A DNA stretch of 64,000 nt from Kurthia populi (GCF_042686175.1 NZ_JBHUOR010000044.1:42824-106823); one strand, 5' to 3'. Shown: positions 24,732 through 33,958, numbered from the stretch's first letter. Numbers and translations: made by a program. The notes: generated by a model from the sequence alone, not told the origin.

Positions 24732-25807
24732 TGAAAAATCTTGTGAAAGCAATCATTGCGATTGCCTTTGTATGCGCCGCACTCATGTATCTCGTCAATT
24801 CACTTGATAAAACATCCTCACAAGGCGGAGCAAATATTTTAACGGTTTATAACTGGGGTGAATATATTGACCCTGCATTACTGAAGAAGTTTGAAAAAGA
24901 AACAGGCATTCAAGTTATTTACGAAACATTTGACTCAAATGAGGCGATGATTACGAAAGTAGATCAAGGCGGTACAAATTACGATATCGCCATTCCGTCT
25001 GAATATACGATTGAACAAATGAAGCAAAAAGATTTACTGCTACCAGTAGACCACAGTAAAATACCGAATTTAAAAAATATTGATGAGGATTTTTTAGATT
25101 TAGATTTCGATAAAAAAAATGAATACTCTATCCCCTACTTCTGGGGAACAGTCGGTATTGTATACAATCCAAAAATGCTGAAAAAAGACTTAGATTTCAC
25201 ATCGTGGGATCAATTATGGGACCCTTCCTTAAAAGGCGAAGTATTGCTTGTTGATAGTGCACGTGAAGTCATGGGGATGAGCTTAAACAGCATGAATTTA
25301 TCACTTAACTCAACGGATTCTACAGAATTAAATAAGGCGACAGATAAATTAATCAAATTATCACCAAATGTAAAAGCAGTTATTGGCGATGAAGTGACAC
25401 AGCTAATGGTCAACGGCGATGCGCCTGCTGCTCTTACATGGTCAGGACAAGCCGCAGATATGATGTATGATAATGAAGACTTAACATACAGCGTTCCAAA
25501 TGAAGGCTCTAACTTATGGTTTGATAATATGGTTATTCCAAAAACGTCTAAAAACGTTGAAGGCGCACATAAATTTATTAACTTTATGCTAGACCCTGAA
25601 AATGCAGCACAAAATGCCGATTATGTCGGCTATTCAACACCAAATAAAGCAGCACTGAAATTATTAGACCCTGAAGTCATTCATGATGAGCGCTACTACC
25701 CATCAGCGGAAGTACGCAAAAATCTACACGTTTATAAAGACTTAGGAAAAGAAAAAATTGGTGAATACAATGAATTGTTCTTAAAATTCAAAATGTCGCT
25801 TCAATAA
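24731..25807 (+). CDS. potD: Spermidine/putrescine-binding protein PotD
   Basis: A 358-residue polyamine-binding protein. The family opening ILTVYNWGEYIDPALLKKFE and YDIAIPSEYTIEQM are clear. The N-terminal hydrophobic segment (about 5-22) is not followed by a proper lipobox: the only Cys lies in AFVCAA with Val before it. The protein is probably held by an uncleaved N-terminal helix rather than by lipid, as in other Bacillota PotD. It closes the operon, with a perfect terminator right after. Confidence 0.94.
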   Translation: MKNLVKAIIAIAFVCAALMYLVNSLDKTSSQGGANILTVYNWGEYIDPALLKKFEKETGIQVIYETFDSNEAMITKVDQGGTNYDIAIPSEYTIEQMKQKDLLLPVDHSKIPNLKNIDEDFLDLDFDKKNEYSIPYFWGTVGIVYNPKMLKKDLDFTSWDQLWDPSLKGEVLLVDSAREVMGMSLNSMNLSLNSTDSTELNKATDKLIKLSPNVKAVIGDEVTQLMVNGDAPAALTWSGQAADMMYDNEDLTYSVPNEGSNLWFDNMVIPKTSKNVEGAHKFINFMLDPENAAQNADYVGYSTPNKAALKLLDPEVIHDERYYPSAEVRKNLHVYKDLGKEKIGEYNELFLKFKMSLQ

Positions 25808-25814
25808 TCAACGA

Positions 25815-25847
25815 AAAAGCACCGCAATTGCGGTGCTTTTTTTGTTG
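25815..25847 (+). terminator. Terminator of pot operon
   Basis: A perfect palindrome AAAAGCACCGCAA / TTGCGGTGCTTTT (25815-25840) followed by more T. Confidence 0.93.
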
Positions 25848-25967
25848 CATGCAGAAGCAAAAATCCATATCAATAAAAGAAAATAAAAGTTCAAAATACA
25901 ATATTTTGAATTAAAATAGATTTTTTCGCATTTTTCGTTTTACTTTTATACCAAATTCTTATAGAAT

Positions 25968-25996
25968 CAAAATTGATAGTGACACTATCAATTTTG
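25968..25996. promoter_or_regulatory. 29-bp perfect palindrome upstream of KstD-like gene
   Basis: CAAAATTGATAGTG and CACTATCAATTTTG flank a single A. It lies about 20 bases before the gene start and just after a likely -10 box (TATAGA near 25961). The size and symmetry fit a TetR-family dimer site; the TetR gene at 28245 is the nearest candidate. Confidence 0.8.
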
Positions 25997-26016
25997 AATT
26001 TTAAAAGGTGTTTTTA

Positions 26017-27642
26017 ATGACGACGCATCCAACAAATTGGGATCAAACAGTAGATGTTATTGTTCTTGGTACAGGAGGTGCCGCTTTATCTGCAGCTTTA
26101 TCTGCAGCCGAAGAAGGCGCTAATGTTTTAGCACTTGAAAAAACGAATCAAATTGGTGGTTCTACCGCTTTCTCTGGTGGTGTGCCATGGATTCCAAATA
26201 ATCCTTACATGAAAGAGGCTGGCTATGAAGATTCAGCAGAAGCAGCCGCTACTTTTATTAAACGTTTAGCACTAGGTCGCGCAGATGACCATATGATTGA
26301 TGTTTTTGTAGACAATGCACCAAAAGTGATTGAATTTTTACGCGAGCACACGCCGGTTAAATTTAAAACACCTGCTGGCTATCCAGAATATTATGCGCAT
26401 ATGCCAGAAGGACTTAAAAATGGCACGCGCTCATTAGACCCCCTACCATTTGACTTAAATGAAATTGGCGAATGGGGCGACGTCTTACGTCAAAATCCTA
26501 TTTTCCCACCACTGACATTAGAAGAAGGTGGCGCTGTTGGTGGCATTGACTTTGAAGTCGTAGCTGACCGCATGGAGAACAATATCGTAACGATGGGGCG
26601 CGCATTAATCGCTTCATTATTAAAAGGGTGTTTAGACCGCGGCGTCACTGTACAAACAGAGATTGCTGGTAAAGAGCTCATTGCTGATGAAGATGGCACA
26701 ATTATTGGTCTTGTAGCCGAAACAGTGAATGGTGATAAAAAATATATTCGTGCAAACAAAGGGATTGTTTTAGCTTCAGGTGGTTTCGAGTGGAATAAAC
26801 AGCTTGTTAAGTCATTCTTGAAAGCAGAAATTCCAACCCCAGTTACACCTCCTGGCAACGAAGGCGATGCGCTTTTAATGTCAATGAAGGCTGGTGCAGC
26901 ACTGGATAATATGAGTGAGGCTTGGTGGTATCCTGCAATGGTCGACCCAACGTTCGAGTACGAGGACAATGTGATGGCACAGTTAGGTGGCGGTCGTGAA
27001 GGTCCAAACTCAATTATCGTTAACAAATACGGCAAACGTTTCGTGCACGAGGCAACGACATACAATGATATGCCACGTGCGATGTTCGAGTATGATCCAG
27101 TAGCGGTAGAATTTCCGAACAAAGGTCCTGTTTGGATGGTTTTTGACCAACAACTAAAAGATTCAAAATTGATTATTACGATGTCACCTGGCGATCCAAT
27201 TCCAGACTGGCTTGATCAAGCACCTACGATTCGTGAGTTAGCAGAAAAAATCGGTGTCGATCCGGATGGTTTAGAAGCGGAAGTAGAAAAATGGAATGGC
27301 TTCTGTGAACAAAAAGAAGACACAGACTTCCACCGCGGTACAATCCAATTCGAAGGCCTCACAACTGGCGGCGGTAGCCCTGAAAATAACTTAGGAAAAA
27401 TCGAGCAAGCACCATTTTACGCCGTGCCTGTTTACTTAAGTGCCCTTGGAACGAATGGTGGCCCGCGCATTAATGAGCATGGTCAAGTCATGACATATGC
27501 GAACGAGCCGATTAAAGGCTTATACGCGGCCGGTAATGCTTCTGCCAATCCATTAGGCCCTATTTATCCAAGTGCTGGCGGTACAATCGGTCCTGCTTTA
27601 ACATTCGGTTTCTTAGCCGGCAAACATGCCGCAACACACTAA
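26017..27642 (+). CDS. FAD-dependent oxidoreductase, 3-ketosteroid dehydrogenase/fumarate reductase family
   Basis: A 541-residue FAD_binding_2 flavoprotein. The FAD fold begins with VIVLGTGGAALSAALSAA (about 14-31), followed by GGSTAFSGGVPWIPNN, a pattern shared with 3-ketosteroid dehydrogenases. The C-terminal GLYAAGNASANPLGPIYPS and TIGPALTFGF close the FAD site in the same way. Steroid dehydrogenation is not proven; fumarate reductase-like or other enone substrates are equally possible. The ATG at 26017 follows AAAAGG by about 8 bases; a GTG at 26008 overlaps that site. It is coupled to a CoxG-like gene 21 bases downstream. Confidence 0.87.
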   Translation: MTTHPTNWDQTVDVIVLGTGGAALSAALSAAEEGANVLALEKTNQIGGSTAFSGGVPWIPNNPYMKEAGYEDSAEAAATFIKRLALGRADDHMIDVFVDNAPKVIEFLREHTPVKFKTPAGYPEYYAHMPEGLKNGTRSLDPLPFDLNEIGEWGDVLRQNPIFPPLTLEEGGAVGGIDFEVVADRMENNIVTMGRALIASLLKGCLDRGVTVQTEIAGKELIADEDGTIIGLVAETVNGDKKYIRANKGIVLASGGFEWNKQLVKSFLKAEIPTPVTPPGNEGDALLMSMKAGAALDNMSEAWWYPAMVDPTFEYEDNVMAQLGGGREGPNSIIVNKYGKRFVHEATTYNDMPRAMFEYDPVAVEFPNKGPVWMVFDQQLKDSKLIITMSPGDPIPDWLDQAPTIRELAEKIGVDPDGLEAEVEKWNGFCEQKEDTDFHRGTIQFEGLTTGGGSPENNLGKIEQAPFYAVPVYLSALGTNGGPRINEHGQVMTYANEPIKGLYAAGNASANPLGPIYPSAGGTIGPALTFGFLAGKHAATH

Positions 27643-27663
27643 CACGCGAAAGAAGGAATCAGC

Positions 27664-28119
27664 ATGCCACAAGGAACATATACAGTAAACGTACCATTAA
27701 ATATCGAACAAATTTGGGATTTCGTACAAGATATGAATAACTGGGCACCACTTGTACCCGGCTATATCGCACACGAAATTAAAAGTGAGCGCGAATCAAC
27801 GTGGGAATTTAAAGGCGACCTTGGCTTTATGAAGAAAAAAGTAAAACTAGGCGTCGACATTAAAGAATGGAATGAACCTTCAGAAGTTATTTTTGACTTA
27901 ACAGGGTTATCGGATAATTTTAATGGTGGCGGTTACTTCAAAGCAGAGCGCGTCGATGATTACAACACAACGATGACAGGTCATTTAGACATTACTGCTG
28001 GCGGTAAAATGGGCGCGATGATTAACCAAATTCTTAAAAAATTCGTTCCAACAACAACGGAAGAGCTAACAAATGCTATCGTTGAAAAAATGCTAGAAAT
28101 CAATAAAGTTCACTTATAG
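27664..28119 (+). CDS. SRPBCC/CoxG-like small ligand-binding protein
   Basis: A 151-residue START-like (SRPBCC) protein resembling CoxG: N-terminal PLNIEQIWDFVQDMNNWAPLVPGY, a central beta-sheet region, and a long C-terminal helix. Such proteins bind hydrophobic ligands or help membrane attachment of redox enzymes. Lying 21 bases after the flavoprotein, it is most likely its partner, perhaps presenting the substrate. Its stop codon is 5 bases from repeat copy 2. Confidence 0.83.
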   Translation: MPQGTYTVNVPLNIEQIWDFVQDMNNWAPLVPGYIAHEIKSERESTWEFKGDLGFMKKKVKLGVDIKEWNEPSEVIFDLTGLSDNFNGGGYFKAERVDDYNTTMTGHLDITAGGKMGAMINQILKKFVPTTTEELTNAIVEKMLEINKVHL

Positions 28120-28123
28120 ATGC

Positions 28124-28264
28124 AAAAAGAGACTGGGACAAACCACGTCATTTTCTTTTTTTAGCGTTCGAAACGAAAAACCGGAACCACGCCACAGCGC
28201 AATTCCGGTTTTTCTTATGCTCATAGGAGAGGTTGTTTTTACACTTATGTCTCAGCCTCTTTTT
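28124..28264. repeat. Interspersed two-stem repeat, copy 2
   Basis: Same structure as copy 1: AAAAAGAGACTGGGACA / TGTCTCAGCCTCTTTTT outer arms and an inner hairpin on AAAAACCGGAA / TTCCGGTTTTT. It sits between convergent genes, and its right arm encodes the last residues of the TetR protein. Confidence 0.92.
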
Positions 28265-28883
28265 CATTATTTTTAATAACATGCTCAATTAAAAAATCTT
28301 TTACCGTATAGAGCTCTTCAACAGCTGGCATATAGCTCGCTAAGCTTTTTGTTGAGGCATGTAGTGAATACTTTTTAATCGCGGTCCCAAATAAATTAAT
28401 AATCGTCGTGACAATTTTAGGGCTTTCTAGATTTCTTCGAATGCTACCGTCCTGCTGCCCTTGCTCTAATATTCTCGTAATGAGTGCCGGTATTAAGCGA
28501 AAGACGCGCTGAATTTGTGCGAGCACTTCATCCTCTACATCATAAAATGCCACATATAACTCAAATGTTTCAAGAATTTTCGTCATTTCAAAATTTTCCT
28601 CTGATAGATAATCTATGTATGCCTCTAAAATCAAATTCACTTTTTCAAGCGGTGAAATGCCTAAGTTTTCAATATGTTCAAAACGTGGTATTTGATCTTT
28701 ATAAAGCTGTGAGACGATTTCAAAAAGAATGAGCTCTTTGCGCGGAAAATGACGAAAAACAGTCGCGACACCAATTGCCGCTTCATCTGCTATATTTTGC
28801 ATCGTCGTTTGTTCAAAGCCCTGCGTCGCAAATAGTATCCTGCCCGCATCCACAATCTTTTGTCGTCGTTCAATTTTTTTCAT
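28245..28883 (-). CDS. TetR/AcrR-family transcriptional regulator
   Basis: A 212-residue TetR protein. The N-terminal helix-turn-helix (about 10-55) reads GFEQTTMQNIADEAAIGVATVFRHFPRKE. The remainder is the ligand-binding domain with a QacR/YxaF-like TetR_C appearance that I cannot assign. AGGAGAG precedes the ATG. It sits between the KstD-like/CoxG pair and an MFS exporter and is divergent from the exporter, so it may control both: the 29-bp palindrome upstream of the flavoprotein and a TAAGG-N7-CCTTA repeat in its own promoter region are candidate sites. The final codons fall inside repeat copy 2. Confidence 0.88.
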   Translation of the reverse strand: MKKIERRQKIVDAGRILFATQGFEQTTMQNIADEAAIGVATVFRHFPRKELILFEIVSQLYKDQIPRFEHIENLGISPLEKVNLILEAYIDYLSEENFEMTKILETFELYVAFYDVEDEVLAQIQRVFRLIPALITRILEQGQQDGSIRRNLESPKIVTTIINLFGTAIKKYSLHASTKSLASYMPAVEELYTVKDFLIEHVIKNNEKEAET

Positions 28884-29042
28884 AATGTCTCTCCTCCTTA
28901 TTCTAAGGTATCCTTCCTTACTATACCCGTCATCTACGACTTTATACTGAATTAATTCGCACTCCTTGCGGCAATGGTTCCAGCAAGGATATAATCGAAT
29001 TAGATGAAAAGCTTGAATTCAAGAAATAGTAAGGAGACGCGT

Positions 29043-30212
29043 ATGAACAAACATAATCGCTTTGCACTCTTCCTACTCATGTTTATTATGTTTATTACTA
29101 TGAGTAGTATCGGATTAATTATTCCGATCATGCCTGCTTATTTAAAAACATTTGGCGCGGCCGGTCAAGTACTCGGCTTTCTAATCGCTATCATTGCCTT
29201 TGCACAATTTATTTTTTCTCCACTAGCCGGCAATCTTTCTGATCGTATTGGTCGTAAAAAACTAATTGTCTTTGGCTTAGTGATGACGGGGATCGCACAA
29301 ATTGGCTTTGCACTATCAGGCCATTTAGTTGAATTATTTTTATGGCGCTTCTTAACAGGTGTTGGGTCAGCCTTTATTATGCCATCCGTTATGGCCTATG
29401 CAGCCGACATTACAACGCTTGAAGAACGGGGAAAAGCGATGGGACTGATTGGCGCTGCTATCTCATTTGGCTTTATGATTGGACCTGGTATCGGTGGTGC
29501 CTTATCGAATGTTAATATCCATTTTCCGTTTTATTTCGCGGGTGGCGCAGCCATTGTAACAGCCATTTTGTCTGTGATTTTCTTACCGAAAACCGCACTG
29601 ACTGTTGCAGCAGCATCAGAAGCCTCTAATAATATCGTAAAAGAAATTATGCGCTCCTTTAAAAAGCCTTATTTTATTATGCTTGTCATTGTCTTTATTT
29701 TCTCATTTGGGATTTCAAACTTCCAAGCAACCCTATCAATTTATTTAACATACAAATTTGATTACTCACCGAATGATATTGCCATTTTAATGACTATTGG
29801 TGGTTTTGCTGGGGTTATTATTCAAGGTGTACTACTTAGCCGACTGTTCAAACGATTTGGCGAACTACGCATTGTGCTCTGGAGCCTTGTAGTTGCAGCC
29901 ATTTCCTTTATTTTAATGATTTTTGTCAGCGGCTACTTTATTATTATGCTTGTCGCAACCATCTTCCAAATCGCGACGACACTTATTCGCCCAGCAATCA
30001 ATACACTCGTATCAAAATCTGCTGGCAATGAGCAAGGCTATGCAGCCGGCATGAATACCGCCTATATGTCTCTTGGAAACGTCATTGGGCCAGCACTTGC
30101 TGGTACACTCGTTGACTGGAAGCTAGACTCACCATTTGTATTAGGCGCTATTATTTTATTTATAGGCTACCTTGTTTTATATCGCTGGTCACGAAAACAA
30201 CCAGCACTTTAA
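29043..30212 (+). CDS. MFS multidrug-type exporter
   Basis: A 389-residue transporter of the 12-helix drug:H+ antiporter family (NorA/Bmr-like). Characteristic loops are GNLSDRIGRKKLI after helix 2 and the antiporter-type motif GAAISFGFMIGPGIGG in helix 5. The start is the ATG at 29043 with AAGGAG 6 bases upstream; the frame extends 13 codons further without support. It is paralogous to the exporter at 42561. It is divergent from the TetR gene and is probably a detoxification partner of the KstD-like/CoxG unit. The substrate is unknown. Confidence 0.9.
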   Translation: MNKHNRFALFLLMFIMFITMSSIGLIIPIMPAYLKTFGAAGQVLGFLIAIIAFAQFIFSPLAGNLSDRIGRKKLIVFGLVMTGIAQIGFALSGHLVELFLWRFLTGVGSAFIMPSVMAYAADITTLEERGKAMGLIGAAISFGFMIGPGIGGALSNVNIHFPFYFAGGAAIVTAILSVIFLPKTALTVAAASEASNNIVKEIMRSFKKPYFIMLVIVFIFSFGISNFQATLSIYLTYKFDYSPNDIAILMTIGGFAGVIIQGVLLSRLFKRFGELRIVLWSLVVAAISFILMIFVSGYFIIMLVATIFQIATTLIRPAINTLVSKSAGNEQGYAAGMNTAYMSLGNVIGPALAGTLVDWKLDSPFVLGAIILFIGYLVLYRWSRKQPAL

Positions 30213-30218
30213 CAAATT

Positions 30219-30359
30219 AAAAAAGAGACTGGGACAAAACATGTCATTTTCCTTTTTTAGCGTTCGCAACGAAAAACCGGAACCGCGCCACCGCGCGATT
30301 CCGGTTTTTCTTATGCTCCTATGAGAGGTGATTTCTACACGTATGTCAAAACCTCTTTC
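30219..30359. repeat. Interspersed two-stem repeat, copy 3
   Basis: Begins with AAAAAAGAGACTGGGACA and ends with GTCAAAACCTCTTTCT; the inner hairpin ACCGGAACCGCGC / GCGCGATTCCGGT is the best preserved. It lies between convergent genes, 7 bases after the MFS stop. Confidence 0.92.
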
Positions 30360-30370
30360 TATCGATTCTT

Positions 30371-31501
30371 TTATGCTTTCCCGTTAAATTGACGTAAAAA
30401 GCCGGCAACATACGCGACATTCGTATCAAGTAATGCTTCATCTGGACTCATCTGAGCATCATGTAAGCCATATGGCGTGTTGGCACCTGCCCAGAACATT
30501 GCGCCTGGTAATTCTTTTAAGAAGAAGCCAAAATCTTCCCCCGTCATGGCCGCATCACATTCATAGGCCTCTACACCGTCACACTGTGCTGCGTAATCAA
30601 GTAATGCACGTGCACAATCCTCATCATTGGACACCTGGTAATAGCCAGAGCCCCAGTCAATTGTCACCTCACAATCATAAGCAATCTCGGTTGCCTTACA
30701 TAGCTTTACTATACGCTCTTTAATTAACGTCATCGATTCCGCTGACATTGTGCGAATAGTGCCTTCAAGGCGCGCATTTTCAGCAATAATATTTTGCACA
30801 ACACCACTCGTCATTTTACCAATCGTTACAACACCACTATCAAGTGGATCGACATTACGGCTAACAATCGTCTGCAATTGTAAAATTAAATTGGCTGCAA
30901 CAACCGTCATATCCTTCGTTAAATGTGGACGTGCCGCATGACCGCCCTGACCTTTTAAGTCGATAAACAGCTCAGATGTATTCGCAAACAGCATCCCTGG
31001 ACGCGTCGCAACAGTTCCCACTGGATACTCCGGTGCAACATGGCATGCAAATAAATAATCGGGTAATAAATCGGGGCGCTCTGCCTTCATAAATTCAAGC
31101 ATTGGTTTCGCACCACCCGGACTTTCCTCTGCAGGCTGGAAGTAAATAATAATCGTATTATCCGGTTGCTGCTTCGCAAAATCTTGTACAAGACCGAGCG
31201 CAATCGTCATATGACAATCATGTCCACAAGCATGCATAAATCCTGGATGTGTCGATGCAAATTCAAGTCCTGTCTCTTCTGTAATAGCGAGTGCGTCAAT
31301 ATCCGTGCGCCAGCCAATTTTTAGCTGTGGGCTTTTCCCATCAATCGTCAAAATAATCCCTGTACGCCATGTATCCACATGAAAATAGGGTTGCATATAT
31401 TCATTAATTACTTCTAATAAATATGCCTGTGTTTTAAATTCCTGAAAGCCAATCTCAGGAATTTGATGTAATGCGCGTCGAATTTCTCGTAGTTCCTTCA
31501 T
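30371..31501 (-). CDS. ykuR: N-acetyldiaminopimelate deacetylase (M20 family, YkuR-like)
   Basis: A 376-residue M20D amidohydrolase removing the acetyl group from N-acetyl-LL-diaminopimelate in the acetylase branch of lysine/DAP synthesis. The metal region is HACGHDCHMT, and the Glu pair follows in FQPAEESPGG. The assignment over generic amidohydrolase rests on adjacency to dapH and on the same order in B. subtilis. I used the ATG at 31501; an earlier in-frame ATG at 31531 lies inside a terminator-like hairpin and lacks a ribosome site. It follows dapH by about 60 bases. Confidence 0.9.
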   Translation of the reverse strand: MKELREIRRALHQIPEIGFQEFKTQAYLLEVINEYMQPYFHVDTWRTGIILTIDGKSPQLKIGWRTDIDALAITEETGLEFASTHPGFMHACGHDCHMTIALGLVQDFAKQQPDNTIIIYFQPAEESPGGAKPMLEFMKAERPDLLPDYLFACHVAPEYPVGTVATRPGMLFANTSELFIDLKGQGGHAARPHLTKDMTVVAANLILQLQTIVSRNVDPLDSGVVTIGKMTSGVVQNIIAENARLEGTIRTMSAESMTLIKERIVKLCKATEIAYDCEVTIDWGSGYYQVSNDEDCARALLDYAAQCDGVEAYECDAAMTGEDFGFFLKELPGAMFWAGANTPYGLHDAQMSPDEALLDTNVAYVAGFLRQFNGKA

Positions 31502-31521
31502 GTTCTCATCCCCATTATTAA

Positions 31522-31560
31522 AAAAAGCCATCTCAAAAAACCATTGAGACAGCTTTTATT
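31522..31560 (-). terminator. Terminator-like hairpin between dapH and ykuR
   Basis: AAGC-tg-TCTCAA pairs with TTGAGA-tg-GCTT and is followed by a T run on the minus strand. It would reduce transcription of the deacetylase relative to dapH. Confidence 0.65.
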
Positions 31561-31562
31561 TA

Positions 31563-32276
31563 TTAGATTTTACGTAAATCTTGCATAATTTCTGTTTTTG
31601 ATTTTGTTTTTTCATCGATTTCTTTAATGACTTTTGCTGGAACACCTGCAACAACTGTATAAGCTGGTACATCTTGTGTCACAATCGCGCCAGCCGCAAC
31701 AACTGCGCCTTCGCCCACTTGTACACCTTCTAAAAGAACGGCATTTGCGCCAACCATTACATTGTTGCCAAGCACAACCGGATCTGCACTTGGTGGTTCA
31801 ATAACGCCTGCTAACACAGCGCCTGCTCCAACGTGACAATCTTCCCCAACTGTTGCACGACCACCTAATACAGCATTCATATCGATCATTGTGCGTGCAC
31901 CGATTTCTGCACCAATATTAATTACTGCACCCATCATAATAACTGCATTGTCACCGATAGCTACTTCGTCACGAATAATTGCACCTGGTTCGATGCGCGC
32001 ATTGATTCCTTTTAAATCAAGTGTTGGTACTGCTGAGTTACGACGATCATTTTCAATAACATAATCTTCGATAATGTTGTTGTTCGCCTCTAACACTGCT
32101 TCGATTTCTTTCCAGTTACCGAATACAACAGCTGTATTCCCTTCACCGAAAACTTGGCTATCTGTACCAAAATCAAGTGCCGCTACACCTTCACCTTTTA
32201 CATAAACTTTTACGGGTGTTGCTTTTTCTGCATTTGCTAAGTATGCAATAATTTCTTGTGCATTTAATTTTTCCAT
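31563..32276 (-). CDS. dapH: Tetrahydrodipicolinate N-acetyltransferase
   Basis: A 237-residue acetyltransferase in the DAP pathway. The N-terminal 85 residues are the DapH-type cap; the rest is a left-handed beta-helix of hexapeptide repeats (INARIEPGAIIRDEVAIGDNAV and following). The length and the cap distinguish it from serine or maltose acetyltransferases. AGGAGG lies upstream of the ATG. It is followed by the deacetylase gene and lies downstream of the CcpC-like gene, as in the B. subtilis yku cluster. It supplies DAP for spore cortex and lysine for protein, and possibly for the wall. Confidence 0.94.
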   Translation of the reverse strand: MEKLNAQEIIAYLANAEKATPVKVYVKGEGVAALDFGTDSQVFGEGNTAVVFGNWKEIEAVLEANNNIIEDYVIENDRRNSAVPTLDLKGINARIEPGAIIRDEVAIGDNAVIMMGAVINIGAEIGARTMIDMNAVLGGRATVGEDCHVGAGAVLAGVIEPPSADPVVLGNNVMVGANAVLLEGVQVGEGAVVAAGAIVTQDVPAYTVVAGVPAKVIKEIDEKTKSKTEIMQDLRKI

Positions 32277-32371
32277 CGTGACAAATTCCTCCTATGTAAT
32301 GAAATATATTTCATTGTACATGATTTCAGGAGAAATTTCATTCTAAATTGTTCGAAAAATCATATTATTTG

Positions 32372-33268
32372 CTATTTATTATTCGAATAATCATATAAAC
32401 ACTGTGCTTGTTGCTTCACAATGTTGGTAAATGCTTGCACTTGGCGTAATTGAAGTGATGATTCATAGCCAATTAACCACGTATCACGTGTAAGCTCAAA
32501 ATCCTTTGAATCCGCATTTAAGTTAATACGGTTAATATTTTCCGTACCACTTAGTGTGATCGACGGTAAAATCGCATAGCCAATGCCGTTAAGGGCCATT
32601 TGCTTACATGTCTCAATTTGGTCGACTAAAATTTGATGTTTTGGATTTGACGTAAAATGCCGTTGCCACCATTGTTGAATCTCCTGAAAGTAATTCGAGT
32701 CACTTTTAAATTGAATAAATGGGCGCTCTGTTTCAAATACTTCCTCAAGCGTTTCAATCTCCGTATCAACTAAATAGAGCGTATCGCGGAATAAATGCTC
32801 TTTCGGACCCTTCCAATCCGTATTACCACGAATAATGCCAATATGTGCTTCTCCTTCATAAATCGCACGCAAAATTTCAGAGCTCCACCCTGTAATAAGC
32901 GATACTTTCGCATCTGGATACTGCGTCACAAATTCCTTTAATACTTTCGGTAGCCACGTATGGCCAACAATCGAGGCACAGGCAATTTTTAGCGTACCAT
33001 GTACTTTTGAATTCAGTGCCTGAAGGGTTTCAAATACTTCCTCGCGACGCATAATCATTTCATTTGCATATTGAATCACAAGCTCTCCTGCAGGCGTTGC
33101 AGTTAGCCCCTTTTGTGAACGTAAAAATAATTTAGCGCCCCAATCCTTTTCAATTGTTTGTAGACGCTGTGACAGTGCTGGTTGCGATAAGAAAAGTCGC
33201 TCTGCAGCGCGGCGCATATTGCCTTCTTCAGCGAGGATTTTCATAATTTCTGCTTCAGATGTAGTCAT
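32372..33268 (-). CDS. ccpC: LysR-family regulator, CcpC-like
   Basis: A 298-residue LysR regulator with an N-terminal winged helix (NMRRAAERLFLSQPALSQRL) and a periplasmic-binding-like effector domain. In B. subtilis the gene between darB (ykuL) and the dapH region is ccpC, which represses citB and citZ and responds to citrate. Here the order darB, LysR, dapH, ykuR is the same, apart from the missing flavodoxin genes, so the CcpC assignment is mainly by synteny. If correct, it would link TCA flux to the pdh and glyoxylate genes elsewhere in the window. Confidence 0.75.
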   Translation of the reverse strand: MTTSEAEIMKILAEEGNMRRAAERLFLSQPALSQRLQTIEKDWGAKLFLRSQKGLTATPAGELVIQYANEMIMRREEVFETLQALNSKVHGTLKIACASIVGHTWLPKVLKEFVTQYPDAKVSLITGWSSEILRAIYEGEAHIGIIRGNTDWKGPKEHLFRDTLYLVDTEIETLEEVFETERPFIQFKSDSNYFQEIQQWWQRHFTSNPKHQILVDQIETCKQMALNGIGYAILPSITLSGTENINRINLNADSKDFELTRDTWLIGYESSLQLRQVQAFTNIVKQQAQCLYDYSNNK

Positions 33269-33312
33269 GCTTAAATTCCTCCTTGCTTCATGACTTCATT
33301 TTAACAGAGTAC

Positions 33313-33340
33313 AAAAAAAGAGGCATCAATTGATGCCTCT
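33313..33340 (-). terminator. Terminator of darB
   Basis: A perfect palindrome AGAGGCATCAA / TTGATGCCTCT (33319-33340), with seven T following on the minus strand. Confidence 0.92.
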
Positions 33341-33345
33341 GATCG

Positions 33346-33783
33346 TTACGATTGATATACATATTTTTTTAATTGTTTTAAAATGACACGTCTCGTCATA
33401 ATGCCAACAAATCGCCCTGCATCATCTACAACGCATAAAAATGCATGGTTGATAACAAGCTCCAATGCTTTACTGAATGTCTCATGTACATTTAACGTCG
33501 CAATATTTTCATCCATGACTTCATCAACTACTTTGTCAGCTAATTTATCGTATTCGATGCGCTCTAAACCTAAGATGGAATCCATAATCATGCGCGCACT
33601 GATTAGGCCACAAAAACGGTATGTTGGATCGAGTACGGGAATTGCTGAGTAACCACTCTTTGTTAAAACAAGTAGTGCATGCTCGACATTATTACCGAGC
33701 TGCACATGCGCTACTTTCTCAGCAGGAATGATAAACTCTTCTACGGGCATTTCTAAAAATTCTTTCTTACTTAAAGAAATCAT
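33346..33783 (-). CDS. darB: CBS-domain c-di-AMP-binding protein DarB
   Basis: A 145-residue protein made only of two CBS domains (about 12-75 and 80-142), matching YkuL/DarB in length and in the end pattern FVGIMTRRVILKQLKKY. In B. subtilis DarB senses free c-di-AMP and, when unbound, activates Rel and pyruvate carboxylase. The linked ccpC-like gene and the B. subtilis-like order support this. Upstream (33784-33958) is AT-rich and includes a cre-like site. Confidence 0.85.
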   Translation of the reverse strand: MISLSKKEFLEMPVEEFIIPAEKVAHVQLGNNVEHALLVLTKSGYSAIPVLDPTYRFCGLISARMIMDSILGLERIEYDKLADKVVDEVMDENIATLNVHETFSKALELVINHAFLCVVDDAGRFVGIMTRRVILKQLKKYVYQS

Positions 33784-33869
33784 ATCCCTCTACCCCTTCT
33801 ATCTATTCTAGGAAGTTTTACAACCTATCTTCCAATTTATCATATCATACAATAAGACATTTATACTAA

Positions 33870-33884
33870 CTAAAACGTTTTCAA
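33870..33884. promoter_or_regulatory. Possible cre site upstream of darB
   Basis: The minus strand reads TGAAAACGTTTTAG, matching the CcpA cre core at most positions except the last two. Position relative to the promoter is unclear. Confidence 0.3.
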
Positions 33885-33958
33885 ACAGCCTTTTTATACA
33901 GTTATTAGATTTTTTATGCATATCTATACACTATAGGAATTTCCAAATAATCATGTAA

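Noticed and set aside
26490..27122. 210-codon minus-strand frame in the KstD-like gene
   Set aside because: Fully antisense to a clear flavoprotein and without recognisable domain.
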